A DNA stretch of 64,000 bases from Enterobacter sp. SA187 (GTDB lineage Bacteria; Pseudomonadota; Gammaproteobacteria; Enterobacterales; Enterobacteriaceae), in contig NZ_CP019113.1 of the NCBI RefSeq assembly GCF_001888805.2, forward strand, positions 806,001-870,000. Reading direction: 5' to 3'. How positions within the stretch are numbered: position 1 is the stretch's first letter; the number at the start of each line of letters is the position of its first letter. Below the pieces are notes generated by a model. The model did not search any database. It was given only the letters and a program-made list of their open reading frames with translations, and was not told the DNA's origin. Positions 38,325 through 47,439 of the stretch are shown one piece after another. A program made the translations under genes and the position numbers.

Positions 38325-38349
38325 AGGCCCGGCGGAGGTTGCCGGGCCT
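38325..38349 (-). terminator. hairpin after livF
   Basis: AGGCCCGGC / GCCGGGCCT arms with a seven-base loop start about nine bases past the livF stop. No T run follows on the livF strand, so it may be a weak terminator or an mRNA end-protecting structure. Confidence 0.55.
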
Positions 38350-38357
38350 GATAAAAC

Positions 38358-39071
38358 TTAACCGCCCAGATAGGCGCTGCGTACTGCTTCGTTCGCCAGC
38401 AGCGCGTCGCCGGTATCTTCCAGCACCACGTGACCGTTTTCCAGCACGTAGCCGCGATCGGCGAGCTTCAGCGCCTGGTTGGCGTTCTGCTCGACCAGGA
38501 AAATGGTCATCCCTTCCTGACGCAGCTGTTCGATGGTGTCGAAGATTTGCTGGATGATGATCGGCGCAAGACCGAGCGATGGCTCATCCAGCAGCAGCAG
38601 ACGCGGCTGACTCATCAGCGCGCGGCCAATCGCCAGCATCTGCTGTTCCCCGCCGGACATGGTGCCCGCACGCTGAATACGGCGCTCATACAGACGCGGA
38701 AACAGCTCGTAGACGCGCTTAATACGGGTCTGGAACTGCTCGCGGTCGGCAAAGAAACCGCCCATCGCCAGGTTTTCATCCACCGTCATGCGGGAGAAGA
38801 CGCGACGCCCTTCCGGCACAATTGCCACCGCTTCCCGCATGATTTTCGCGGTCTGCCAGTCGGTAATGTCTTTCCCGTCGAAGGTCACACGCCCGCTGGT
38901 GGCGCGCGGATCGCCGCACAGCGTGCCCAGCAGCGTGGTTTTACCCGCGCCGTTGGCCCCAATCAGGGTGACGATTTCCCCCTGCCTGATATTCAGGCTC
39001 ACGTCGTGCAGCGCCTGAATCTTGCCGTAGTGGGCACTTACTTTGTCAAAGGACAACATGACTTTTTCCAT
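38358..39071 (-). CDS. livF: branched-chain amino acid ABC transporter ATPase LivF
   Basis: ATP-binding subunit of the leucine/isoleucine/valine importer. The ATG at 39071 (MEKVMLSFDKVSAHYG) gives 237 residues, the E. coli length. Walker A GANGAGKTTLLGTL, signature TMSGGEQQMLAIG, Walker B LLLLDEPSLGLAP. Last gene of livKHMGF, one base after livG. Confidence 0.97.
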   Translation of the reverse strand: MEKVMLSFDKVSAHYGKIQALHDVSLNIRQGEIVTLIGANGAGKTTLLGTLCGDPRATSGRVTFDGKDITDWQTAKIMREAVAIVPEGRRVFSRMTVDENLAMGGFFADREQFQTRIKRVYELFPRLYERRIQRAGTMSGGEQQMLAIGRALMSQPRLLLLDEPSLGLAPIIIQQIFDTIEQLRQEGMTIFLVEQNANQALKLADRGYVLENGHVVLEDTGDALLANEAVRSAYLGG

Positions 39072-39072
39072 C

Positions 39073-39840
39073 TTATGCCTCACCTAAATAGGCACGGATA
39101 ACATCCGGGTTATGACGAATTTGCTCCGGCGTCCCGTTGGCCAGCGGCGTGCCCTGGTTCACCACGTAGATGCGGTCGGAAATACCCATCACCAGCTTCA
39201 TGTCGTGTTCAATCAGCAGGATGGTGGTGTTGTGATGATTACGCAGCTCGACAATCAGCTCGTCCAGCTCTTTGGTTTCTTTCGGGTTCAGACCGGCCGC
39301 GGGTTCGTCGAGCATCAGGATCTCCGGCTGCGTCACCATGCAGCGGGCGATCTCCAGACGACGTTGATCGCCGTACGCCAGGTTACTCGCCTGGCGGTTA
39401 GCGTGTGCTAACAAACCAATGCGATCAAGCCAGGTGGCGGCGCGATCCAAGGCTTCAGTCTGCGCGCGACGGAAGGCCGGGGTTTTCAGCAGGCCGGAAA
39501 ACAGACCGGTTTTCAGCTGCTGATGCTGCGCCACCAGCAGGTTTTCGATCACCGTCATTTCGCGGAACAGGCGCACGTGCTGGAAAGTGCGCACCACGCC
39601 CATACGGGCAATCTGCTGGCCCGGCAGACCTTCCAGATGCTGATCGCGCAGCATGATGGTGCCGCCGGTCGGCTTATAAAAGCCAGTCAGGCAGTTGAAC
39701 ACCGTGGTTTTACCCGCGCCGTTCGGCCCAATCAGCGACACAATTTCCTGCGGATGCAGATCCAGCGAGACGTTATTCACCGCCAGCAGACCGCCGAAGC
39801 GCATCATCAGGCCATTAACGGACAATAAAGGCTGACTCAT
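39073..39840 (-). CDS. livG: branched-chain amino acid ABC transporter ATPase LivG
   Basis: Second ATPase of the importer, 255 residues. Walker A GPNGAGKTTVFNCL, signature NLAYGDQRRLEIAR (a variant typical of LivG), Walker B ILMLDEPAAGLNP. Overlaps livM by four bases (ATGA). Confidence 0.97.
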   Translation of the reverse strand: MSQPLLSVNGLMMRFGGLLAVNNVSLDLHPQEIVSLIGPNGAGKTTVFNCLTGFYKPTGGTIMLRDQHLEGLPGQQIARMGVVRTFQHVRLFREMTVIENLLVAQHQQLKTGLFSGLLKTPAFRRAQTEALDRAATWLDRIGLLAHANRQASNLAYGDQRRLEIARCMVTQPEILMLDEPAAGLNPKETKELDELIVELRNHHNTTILLIEHDMKLVMGISDRIYVVNQGTPLANGTPEQIRHNPDVIRAYLGEA

Positions 39841-41117
39841 GCCTGCTCTCCTTTCGCGGCTTCCCCGGTTTTCAGTTTCAGCTGTGGACGGGTCATGGGC
39901 AGCAGGCCCTGCGGACGCCAGATCATCATCAGCACCATCAGGCCACCGAGCATTAACATGCTGTATTCATTGAAATCACGCATTAATTCACGGGAGACGA
40001 CCAGCAGGATAGCCGCCAGGATCACCGCGAACTGCGAGCCCATGCCGCCGAGCACCACAATCGCCAGCACAAAGGCGGATTCCGCAAAGGTGAAGGATTC
40101 CGGGCTGACAAAGCCCTGACGCGCAGCAAACAGCGTACCGGCAAAACCGGCAAAGGCGGCGCTGATGGTGAACGCGGTCAGCTTGATGCGGGTCGGATTC
40201 AGGCCCAGAGAACGGCAGGCGATTTCATCTTCGCGCAGCGCTTCCCACGCGCGGCCCAGCGGCATACGCAGCAGACGGTTAATGACGAACAGGCTCAGCA
40301 CCACCAGCAGCAGCGCCACCAGGTAGAGGAACACCACGCGGTCGCTTGGATCGTATTTCACGTTGAAGAAGTTGCTGAAGGTATCCCAGCCGCCTTCACG
40401 GGCCGTACGGCTGAACTCCAGACCAAAGAGCGTCGGTTTTGGGATCTGGCTGATACCGTTTGGCCCGCCGGTCACTTCGGTGTTGTTGAGCAGCAGAATA
40501 CGCACAATTTCGCCGAAGCCGAGGGTGACAATCGCCAGATAGTCGCCGCGCAGACGCAGCACCGGGAAGCCGAGCAGGAAACCTGCCGCCGCCGATACCA
40601 GCCCTGCCAGCGGCAGGCAGGTCCAGAAGCCGAGGCCGTAATAGTGGTTGAGCAGCGCGAAGGTGTACGCGCCAATGGCGTAGAAGCCGCCGTAGCCCAG
40701 CACCAGCAGGCCGGACAGCCCCACCACCACGTTCAGCCCCAGACCGAGAATGATGTAAATCATGGTCAGGGTGGCGATATCCACCGTGCCGCGCGACACC
40801 ATAAACGGCCAGGCCACTGCCAGCACCAGCAACGCCAGCAGGAACAGTTTCTGTTTTACCGTGGAGCCATCAATGGCCGGCAGCACGAACTTCGGGCCGG
40901 AGATGCCCTTCATGCTTTTCTGGAATACCGGACGCAGCAGCTGGAAGAAAAAGACCACTGCGGTGCCGACAAACACCCACTGCCAGCGGATATCCGCCGC
41001 GTGTCCGACCACCAGTTTGGTGCCGTCCAGCTGCAGCTGCACGCCCATAAAGACGCCAGCCAGTACGAAGAACATCGCCGCCGACAGCAGCGCCATCGCA
41101 AAATGCATCGGTTTCAT
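39837..41117 (-). CDS. livM: branched-chain amino acid ABC transporter permease LivM
   Basis: Inner-membrane permease, 426 residues (E. coli 425), with about ten membrane segments. The conserved LGLNVVVGLSGLLVLGYGGF and the ATPase-docking GRAWEALREDEIACRSLGLN are present. Overlaps livH by four bases. Confidence 0.96.
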   Translation of the reverse strand: MKPMHFAMALLSAAMFFVLAGVFMGVQLQLDGTKLVVGHAADIRWQWVFVGTAVVFFFQLLRPVFQKSMKGISGPKFVLPAIDGSTVKQKLFLLALLVLAVAWPFMVSRGTVDIATLTMIYIILGLGLNVVVGLSGLLVLGYGGFYAIGAYTFALLNHYYGLGFWTCLPLAGLVSAAAGFLLGFPVLRLRGDYLAIVTLGFGEIVRILLLNNTEVTGGPNGISQIPKPTLFGLEFSRTAREGGWDTFSNFFNVKYDPSDRVVFLYLVALLLVVLSLFVINRLLRMPLGRAWEALREDEIACRSLGLNPTRIKLTAFTISAAFAGFAGTLFAARQGFVSPESFTFAESAFVLAIVVLGGMGSQFAVILAAILLVVSRELMRDFNEYSMLMLGGLMVLMMIWRPQGLLPMTRPQLKLKTGEAAKGEQA

Positions 41118-42040
41118 ACTTTCTCTACCTCCGGACGGCCGAGGATCCCGGTCGGCATCACCAGCAGCACGCCAATCAGCAGCGCGAAGGACACCACATC
41201 TTTATATTCCGTGCTCAGGTACGCCGAAGAGAGCGATTCCGCGACGCCCAGAATGAGGCCGCCGATCATCGCGCCCGGAATGCTGCCGATACCGCCCAGC
41301 ACCGCCGCCGTAAAGGCTTTCATCCCGGCCATAAAGCCGATGTACGGGTTGATTACGCCGTAGAACTGACCGAGCAGGACGCCCGCCACCGCCGCCATCG
41401 CCGCGCCGATGACAAAGGTCAGGGCGATCACGCGGTCGGTGTTGATGCCGAGCAGGCTCGCCATCTTCAGATCTTCGGCACAGGCGCGACAGGCGCGGCC
41501 CATGCGGGAGTAGCGAATAAAGAGCGTCAGCGCCAGCATGGCGACGAAAGTCACCACCCAGATCACCAGTTGCATGGTGGTAATGGACGCGGAGAAGTTT
41601 TCACTGCTGCCCACCACCCACTGGCCGTTAAACAGGCTTGGCAGCGCCACATCGCGCGACCCTTCCGTCAGGCTGACGTAGTTTTGCAGGAAGATGGACA
41701 TCCCGATGGCGGAGATCAGCGCAATCAGGCGCTTGGAGCTGCGCACCGGGCGATAGGCCACCCGTTCGATACTCCAGCCGTAGGCGCTGGCGATGACAAT
41801 CGCCCCGACAAAGCCGGCGGCCACCAGCAGCCAGCTGCTGTCGATGCCCATCATCATCAGCGCGGCGATGATCATAAAGGAGACATAACTGCCGATCATA
41901 TACACCTCGCCGTGGGCGAAGTTGATCATGCCGATAATGCCGTAAACCATGGTGTAACCGATGGCAATAAGCGCGTAGGTGCTTCCCAGCGTAACGCCGT
42001 TAAACATCTGCTGCATGAAGTAGAGAAACTGCTCGGACAT
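41114..42040 (-). CDS. livH: branched-chain amino acid ABC transporter permease LivH
   Basis: Inner-membrane permease, 308 residues, beginning MSEQFLYFMQQMFNGVTLGS. Eight or so membrane segments; docking segment GRACRACAEDLKMASLLGIN. It follows livK across a 47-bp gap with a hairpin. Confidence 0.97.
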   Translation of the reverse strand: MSEQFLYFMQQMFNGVTLGSTYALIAIGYTMVYGIIGMINFAHGEVYMIGSYVSFMIIAALMMMGIDSSWLLVAAGFVGAIVIASAYGWSIERVAYRPVRSSKRLIALISAIGMSIFLQNYVSLTEGSRDVALPSLFNGQWVVGSSENFSASITTMQLVIWVVTFVAMLALTLFIRYSRMGRACRACAEDLKMASLLGINTDRVIALTFVIGAAMAAVAGVLLGQFYGVINPYIGFMAGMKAFTAAVLGGIGSIPGAMIGGLILGVAESLSSAYLSTEYKDVVSFALLIGVLLVMPTGILGRPEVEKV

Positions 42041-42058
42041 AGGGAAACCTTTTTATTC

Positions 42059-42079
42059 CCGCCCGACAGTGCCGGGCGG
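42059..42079 (-). other. hairpin between livK and livH
   Basis: CCGCCCG / CGGGCGG arms with a seven-base loop, without a T run. Likely an mRNA structure that keeps the livK message more abundant than livHMGF, as is usual for binding-protein genes. Function inferred. Confidence 0.5.
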
Positions 42080-42087
42080 TGGGAGTG

Positions 42088-43197
42088 TTATCTGGCTACC
42101 GAGGATGAACCGTCGGCGTGCCACTGGAAGACGCCAAATTCAAATCCCTTCAGATCGCCTTTCTCATCCCAGTTCAGCGGCCCAATCACGGTCTTAGCAC
42201 CGTTTGCTTTTAAATCTTTTGCCAGCGCTAATGGCTCATCGCTGCCGGTACGTTCCAGCGCGGTCGCCAGCGACTGCACAGCGGCATAGGTGATCCATAC
42301 GTACGGGCCGGACGGATCTTTTTTATCGGCTTTCAGCGCGGAAACGATAGCGCTGTTTGCCGGATCCTGGTCATAGCGTTTTGGCATCGTCACCAGCATG
42401 CCTTCGCCCGCCTCGCCCGCGATATTCGACAGCGACGAATTGCCCACGCCTTCCGGTCCCATAAACTGTACTTTCAGACCGCTTGCGCGCGCCTGGCGCA
42501 GCATCTGCCCCATTTCAGGGTAGTAGCCGCCGTAATACACGAAGTCGATATTTTCTTTTTGCAGACGGGCGATCAGCGCGGAGAAATCTTTCTCACCGGC
42601 GGTAATACCGTCAAAGAAGACCACATTCGCGCCGCCTTTTTTCAGGCCGTCCTGCACCGAGCGCGCCAGACCTTCGCCGTATTGCTGCTTGTCATGAATA
42701 ATGGCGATGCGTTGCGGCTTCACCTTTTCCAGAATGTATTTTGCGGCGGTCGGCCCTTGTGAGGAGTCCAGGCCTGCGGTACGCATAATGTGCTGATAGC
42801 CGCGCTGTGTCAGTTCGGGATTGGTGGCGCCCGGCGAAATCATCAGGATGCCTTCGTCTTCATAAATGTCCGACGCGGGCTGGGTGGATGATGAGCAGAG
42901 ATGACCGATAACATACTGAATACCGTCATTAACGATTTTGTTGGCCACCGCCACCGCTTGTTTTGGATCGCAGGCGTCGTCATATTCCACCGCGACCAGC
43001 TTGTCGCCTTTGATACCGCCTTTGGCGTTAATATCTTTGATGGCCTGACGGGCACCGTTGAATTCCATATCGCCCCACTGGGCAACCGGACCGGACATCG
43101 CCCCGACCACCGCTACCTTAATATCGGCAGCAATAGCGGTTTGCGACATCGCCAGTGCGATCATCCCCGCGATCAACGTCTTCGCGTTCCTGTTCAT
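42088..43197 (-). CDS. livK: leucine-binding protein LivK
   Basis: Periplasmic leucine-specific binding protein of the LIV-I/LS system, 369 residues as in E. coli. Signal peptide MNRNAKTLIAGMIALAMS up to AIA, mature protein starting ADIKVAVVGAMSGPVAQ. The ligand segment IGHLCSSSTQPASDIY is present. First gene of livKHMGF. It is a close paralogue of livJ at 44772-45875. Confidence 0.97.
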   Translation of the reverse strand: MNRNAKTLIAGMIALAMSQTAIAADIKVAVVGAMSGPVAQWGDMEFNGARQAIKDINAKGGIKGDKLVAVEYDDACDPKQAVAVANKIVNDGIQYVIGHLCSSSTQPASDIYEDEGILMISPGATNPELTQRGYQHIMRTAGLDSSQGPTAAKYILEKVKPQRIAIIHDKQQYGEGLARSVQDGLKKGGANVVFFDGITAGEKDFSALIARLQKENIDFVYYGGYYPEMGQMLRQARASGLKVQFMGPEGVGNSSLSNIAGEAGEGMLVTMPKRYDQDPANSAIVSALKADKKDPSGPYVWITYAAVQSLATALERTGSDEPLALAKDLKANGAKTVIGPLNWDEKGDLKGFEFGVFQWHADGSSSVAR

Positions 43198-43678
43198 ACC
43201 TGAAAATCCCCATTCGTGATGTCGTGTTTACACGTCTGGCCACCGGCGAAGGAAGACCCCGCGGCGGCTCATAATAATTGTGTATAAAATTTGTTTGTTA
43301 ATGGTTAAAAATAACGCTGACGATTTAATGCACAATGCTATTTTTACCTGTGCCTTTAATGGTTTAGCGTAGTTTTTTACTGAAAACCACACTAAATTCC
43401 CTATTTTTCAGGCGATTAAGAACAGATAATATTCTGTATTTATTCAGAGATAAACAAAAAAAGTGCCCTTGCCAGCATAAAATAATGGTACAAAGCGTGG
43501 AATAAATCACTGCCTGTCAGGTTAAAATACTGCTTATTTTTCGATCCCTGACGTTTAAAACTACTCTGACGGCTGAGTCAGAAGTAATCGCCTGATGAAT
43601 GGATTTAAAAAGTGAAAGCGCCTGAGCGCAAAAATTGAGTACACTGCACCCTCACTTGACGATCTGGACCCGCAGTAA
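43198..43678. promoter_or_regulatory. livK-panZ divergent intergenic region
   Basis: 481 bp, strongly AT-rich at 43261-43520. On the livK strand TTAACC, 16 bases, then TATACA (about 43271-43312) is a possible promoter. The long leader would fit the Lrp and leucine control known for E. coli livK. The right part should hold the panZ promoter. I see no coding frame, repeat or RNA gene. Confidence 0.4.
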
Positions 43679-44062
43679 ATGAAACTGACTATCATCCGTC
43701 TGAACACATTCAGCGAACAGGATCATATCGATTTAGGCAAAATCTGGCCGGAGTACTCCCCGGACTCCCTGGCGGTTGACGACAGCCACTGCATCTATGC
43801 CGCACGGTTTAACGATCGTCTGCTGGCTGCGGTGCGCGTCACCTTAAGCGGCAAAGACGGAGCGCTGGATTCGCTGCGCGTACGCGACGTCACCCGCCGC
43901 CGTGGCGTGGGCAAGTATTTGCTGGAGGAAGTGCTGCGCGCACACCCGGAGATCAGCGTCTGGTGGATGTCTGATATTGCGGTCGAAGATAAAACGGTGA
44001 TGGATGCGTTTATGCAGTCGGCAGGTTTCAGCGCCCGCGCGGACGGCTGGCAGAAGCGGTAA
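43679..44062 (+). CDS. panZ: PanD maturation factor PanZ (PanM)
   Basis: GNAT-fold protein that binds acetyl-CoA and promotes self-cleavage of aspartate decarboxylase PanD, while inhibiting it when CoA is plentiful. 127 residues, the E. coli length, starting MKLTIIRLNTFSEQDHI. The acetyl-CoA loop is RRRGVGKYLLEEVLRAH near residues 72-88. In E. coli it also sits between livK and livJ. Confidence 0.95.
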   Translation: MKLTIIRLNTFSEQDHIDLGKIWPEYSPDSLAVDDSHCIYAARFNDRLLAAVRVTLSGKDGALDSLRVRDVTRRRGVGKYLLEEVLRAHPEISVWWMSDIAVEDKTVMDAFMQSAGFSARADGWQKR

Positions 44063-44091
44063 ATCCCCTCACCGGCGCAAGGGGAAGCAGA

Positions 44092-44421
44092 CTATACGAT
44101 GAGCTTCAGATCGGCTTTGCGATGACGTTTCTGCTCGTCATAAAAATTTTCGTGGGAGCCAATGCTTAGAAGATACAGCTCCAGCTTTCCTTCAATCCAG
44201 CTGTAACCTAACAGGTACAGCTGGTTATTCATTCTGAACTTATGTACGCGCAGGAAACTGAGATCCCCTTTCTTGCGTTCGCCAAGTTCTGGATCGTCCA
44301 GGATCAGTTCGATTTGCTCATCGACATCTTTCTGTTCCTGTTCAGTCAGCGCGGCAAATTTCTTTTCAAAACGACGTGACTGATATACCTCAATTTCAGG
44401 TCCTGTCTTTTTTGCGCACAT
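44092..44421 (-). CDS. RelE/ParE-family toxin
   Basis: 109 residues if started at the ATG at 44421 (MCAKKTGPEIEVYQSRRF), which overlaps the antitoxin by 26 bases; the frame is open further upstream but only as antitoxin antisense-frame overlap. The body (FEKKFAALTEQEQKDVDEQI, DDPELGERKKGDLSFLRVHK, YLLGYSWIEGKLELYLLSIG) has the RelE/ParE pattern of a short helical N terminus followed by a beta sheet, and ends with a basic tail. RelE members cleave mRNA at the ribosome and ParE members poison gyrase; which applies here cannot be read. Second gene of a two-gene operon in the panZ-livJ gap. Confidence 0.82.
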   Translation of the reverse strand: MCAKKTGPEIEVYQSRRFEKKFAALTEQEQKDVDEQIELILDDPELGERKKGDLSFLRVHKFRMNNQLYLLGYSWIEGKLELYLLSIGSHENFYDEQKRHRKADLKLIV

Positions 44422-44626
44422 ATTTGGTGACGTGTCCGTTGTCGATTTCTGATTTAGCCAGCAGGATTTCGTTAATAAGCGCCCAGGACATTTCAGGATT
44501 CGCTTCCGCAATGCGTCCTATTTTTGCCCAGTGTTCAATTTGCTTCGGCACGCTACGGCTCTGCGCGTCGGCATGAACCTTCACTTTTTCAACAAAATCA
44601 TCATCCAGCCGGATGCTAATTGCCAT
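44396..44626 (-). CDS. ParD-like antitoxin
   Basis: 76 residues from the ATG at 44626 (MAISIRLDDDFVEKVKVHAD), with GGAG eight bases upstream. The start is a ribbon-helix-helix type strand-helix (ISIRLDDDFVEKVKVHADAQ) with SRSVPKQIEHWAKIGRIAEA following, the pattern of the ParD-like antitoxin family. The charged C terminus (TKYVRKKDRT) would contact the toxin. Antitoxin first, overlapping the toxin gene, is the usual type II order; it probably represses its own promoter. Confidence 0.85.
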   Translation of the reverse strand: MAISIRLDDDFVEKVKVHADAQSRSVPKQIEHWAKIGRIAEANPEMSWALINEILLAKSEIDNGHVTKYVRKKDRT

Positions 44627-44720
44627 ATCGGTACTCCAGTTTTGTGGCCATCGTTTTGGAACAATGGTTTTTTTAAACATCTCAAGTTTGCGACATTTTG
44701 TCGCGTAACGCAATCAAATG

Positions 44721-44743
44721 AAAAAACCCGCCGCAGCGGGTTT
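44721..44743 (-). terminator. livJ terminator
   Basis: On the livJ strand AAACCCGC and GCGGGTTT pair around a four-base loop and run into TTTTTT. It lies 29 bp past the livJ stop and before the antitoxin start. Confidence 0.88.
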
Positions 44744-44771
44744 ACAGGAAGGATGGTATTTGACGGTTTTC

Positions 44772-45875
44772 TTATTTCGCGTCAGTCGCCGTACCGTTCG
44801 CATGCCAGGTGAACACGCCGAACTCAAACCCTTTCAGGTCGCCCTTCTCATCCCAGCTCAGTGGCCCCATTACGGTTTCCACAGAGTTGGCTTTCAGGTA
44901 TTTGGCGATCTCTGCCGGATCTTCTGAATGCTCCAGCCCCGCTTTCAGGGATTGCAGCGCCGCGTAGGTGGTCCATACGAATGCACCGCTCGGATCCTGT
45001 TTCTTCGCTTTGATCGCGTCAACAATAGGTTTGTTCACCGGCAGCTGATCGTAGTTCTTCGGCTTGGTAACCAGCATACCTTCGGCAGATTCACCGGCAA
45101 TGTTAGACAGGGAGACGTTCGCCACGCCTTCCGGGCCCATAAACTGGGTTTTCAGACCGGCAGCACGCGCCTGGCGCAGGATCTGCCCCATTTCCGGGTG
45201 GTAGCCACCGTAGTAAACGAAGTCGATATTCTCTTTCTTCAGACGCGCCACCAGCGTGGAGAAGTCTTTCTCACCCGCAGTCAGACCGTCGAAGAACACC
45301 ACGTTCGCGTTGCCTTTCTTCAGGTTTTCCTGCACGGCACGCGCCAGGCCTTCACCGTATTGCTGTTTGTCATGGATCACGGCGATACGCTGCGGCTTCA
45401 CTTTTTCCAGAATGTATTTTGCAGCCGTCGGGCCCTGGTCAGAGTCCAGACCGGTGGTGCGCAGCAGCATGTTATAGCCGCGTGCGGTCAGTTCCGGCGC
45501 GGTGGCAGCTGGCGTGATCATCAGAATGCCTTCGTCTTCATAAATGTCAGACGCTGGCTGGGTAGAGGAGGAACACAGGTGGCCGATCACGTATTTGATA
45601 CCGTCGTTAACCACTTTGTTGGCAACGGCAACGGCTTGTTTCGGGTCACAGGCATCGTCGTACTGTACCGCAACCAGCTTGTCGCCTTTGATACCGCCTT
45701 TGGCGTTGATGTCTTCGATCGCCTGTTTCGCGCCGGTAAATTCCTGGTCGCCATACTGCGCTACCGGGCCGGACATCGCGCCCACCACCGCAACTTTAAT
45801 GTCTTTCGCGAATGCGACGTTGCTCATTGCCAGCGCGATACATCCTGCCAGTAACGCTTTACCCTTCATTTTCAT
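44772..45875 (-). CDS. livJ: leucine/isoleucine/valine-binding protein LivJ
   Basis: Periplasmic binding protein for the three branched-chain amino acids, sharing the LivHMGF membrane complex. The ATG at 45875 (MKMKGKALLAGCIALAMS) gives 367 residues, the E. coli length; the open frame runs 33 codons upstream into untranslated leader. Signal peptide ends AFA, mature start KDIKVAVVGAMSGPVAQYG. Own promoter and terminator. Confidence 0.97.
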   Translation of the reverse strand: MKMKGKALLAGCIALAMSNVAFAKDIKVAVVGAMSGPVAQYGDQEFTGAKQAIEDINAKGGIKGDKLVAVQYDDACDPKQAVAVANKVVNDGIKYVIGHLCSSSTQPASDIYEDEGILMITPAATAPELTARGYNMLLRTTGLDSDQGPTAAKYILEKVKPQRIAVIHDKQQYGEGLARAVQENLKKGNANVVFFDGLTAGEKDFSTLVARLKKENIDFVYYGGYHPEMGQILRQARAAGLKTQFMGPEGVANVSLSNIAGESAEGMLVTKPKNYDQLPVNKPIVDAIKAKKQDPSGAFVWTTYAALQSLKAGLEHSEDPAEIAKYLKANSVETVMGPLSWDEKGDLKGFEFGVFTWHANGTATDAK

Positions 45876-46020
45876 CCTGAGAATCCCCATTATTGTGGTT
45901 ATTACATTCGTTGTGATGTTGTTGTTCAGCACTTTATTTCGATTATTGGTCTGCCGCCCGTGCTTTAGCAGCATACTCTGCTAAAACATACCCCATTTTT
46001 CAGAATATGTAACAACATTT

Positions 46021-47286
46021 TTACCGGGTTAGCGACGCGTGAATAATATCCAGCGCCTGCCGGAACTGCGCTTCCGGAATGGTCAGCGGATAGAGGAAAC
46101 GTATCACGTTGCCGTACACGCCGCAGTTGAGCAGCAGCAGTCCGGCCTCCAGCGCCCGCGCCTGTACCTGACGGGTAAATTCCGGCGACGGCTCGCCGCT
46201 GTGCGGATCGGCGAACTCCACCGCCACCATGGAACCCAGCGCGCGGATCCCGGCAATCTGCGGGCACTCCGCTCTGGCTTTTTCCAGCACTTCCACCAGA
46301 TGCTGTCCCAGTTGGGCCGCGCGCTGGCACAGGTTTTCTTCGTCGATCACCTCCAGCACCGCCAGGGCTGCCGCCACTGCCAGCGGGTTTCCGGCATAGG
46401 TGCCGCCCAGCCCGCCCGGCGCAGGCGCGTCCATCACCTCTGCGCGTCCCGCTACCGCCGACAGCGGCAGCCCACCGGCGAGGCTTTTCGCCATGGTGAT
46501 GAGATCGGGTTTGACGCTGAAATGCTCCATGGCAAAAAGTTTGCCGGTACGGGCAAAGCCGGTCTGCACTTCGTCGGCAATCAAGAGAATGCCGTGGGTA
46601 TCACACAGGGCGCGCAGTCCCTGCATGAAATCATCCGGTGCGATGACAAATCCGCCCTCACCCTGCACCGGCTCCAGCACGATGGCCGCCACCTGATCCG
46701 GCGCGATGTCTGCTTTGAAAATACGCTCAAGGCTGTTCAGCGCATCGGCTGTACTCACGCCATGCAGCGTATTAGGGTACTGCGCGTGAAACACCGATCC
46801 GGGGAAGGGACCGAAGCCGATTTTGTAGGGCGCGACTTTGCCGGTCATCGCCATCGTCATATAGGTGCGGCCATGAAAGCCGCCGCCAAAGGTGATAAGA
46901 CCCGGCCTGCGAGTGTACGCGCGGGCGATTTTCACCGCGTTTTCCACCGCTTCAGCGCCGGTCGAGAAAAAGGCGGTTTTGGCAGGCCCTGCGACTGGCA
47001 CGCGCGCGTTGATTTTTTCCGCCAGCGCGACGTAACTCTCATAGGGCACGATTTGATACGCCGTGTGCGTAAAGGCGTGCAGCTGTTTTTCCACGGCGGC
47101 CATCACTTTCGGATGACGATGCCCGGTATTGAGCACGGCAATGCCCGCGGCGAAGTCGATCACCTCGTTGCCTTCCACGTCCCACAGCGTGGCGTTTTCG
47201 GCTTTATCCGCATAAAAATTACACATCACGCCAATGCCGCGCGGCGTGGCCTGTAAACGTCTTTCATTGAGTTCGTTATTTTTCAC
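46021..47286 (-). CDS. class III aminotransferase, PuuE-like (GABA transaminase)
   Basis: PLP enzyme moving the amino group of 4-aminobutyrate (or a similar omega-amino acid) to 2-oxoglutarate. A GTG at 47286 (VKNNELNERRLQATPRG), five bases after AGGGGG, gives 421 residues and aligns end to end with E. coli PuuE (SNNEFHQRRLSATPRG); an ATG eight codons upstream is an alternative. PLP-lysine region TMAKSLAGGLPLSAV, Asp in LIADEVQTGFARTGK, and GTYAGNPLAVAA are intact. It resembles PuuE more than GabT (GIGVMCNF, FGPFPGS). Not at this place in E. coli; no puu genes are nearby. Cytoplasmic. Confidence 0.87.
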   Translation of the reverse strand: MKNNELNERRLQATPRGIGVMCNFYADKAENATLWDVEGNEVIDFAAGIAVLNTGHRHPKVMAAVEKQLHAFTHTAYQIVPYESYVALAEKINARVPVAGPAKTAFFSTGAEAVENAVKIARAYTRRPGLITFGGGFHGRTYMTMAMTGKVAPYKIGFGPFPGSVFHAQYPNTLHGVSTADALNSLERIFKADIAPDQVAAIVLEPVQGEGGFVIAPDDFMQGLRALCDTHGILLIADEVQTGFARTGKLFAMEHFSVKPDLITMAKSLAGGLPLSAVAGRAEVMDAPAPGGLGGTYAGNPLAVAAALAVLEVIDEENLCQRAAQLGQHLVEVLEKARAECPQIAGIRALGSMVAVEFADPHSGEPSPEFTRQVQARALEAGLLLLNCGVYGNVIRFLYPLTIPEAQFRQALDIIHASLTR

Positions 47287-47367
47287 CCTGACCCCCTGAG
47301 ATGCCATAAACACGAAATGCGCATCTGTAAGTGTTTGCCACAGGGTAAAAAATCGCCAGAGCAGGCG

Positions 47368-47405
47368 TAAAAAAACAAAACCCCCGGACTTTCATCCAGG
47401 GGTCT
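47368..47405 (-). terminator. rpoH terminator
   Basis: On the rpoH strand ACCCCTGGA / TCCGGGGGT pair around TGAAAG, followed by TTTTGTTTTTTT. It is 35 bp past the rpoH stop. Confidence 0.88.
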
Positions 47406-47439
47406 TTGACGTCAAACCACAAAAAGCGGTTTGCGGAGA

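Noticed and set aside
44928..45854. 308-codon plus-strand frame inside livJ
   Set aside because: Antisense of livJ; composition is the mirror of the binding-protein codons.
46039..47256. 405-codon plus-strand frame
   Set aside because: Antisense of the PuuE-like transaminase, which has complete PLP motifs.
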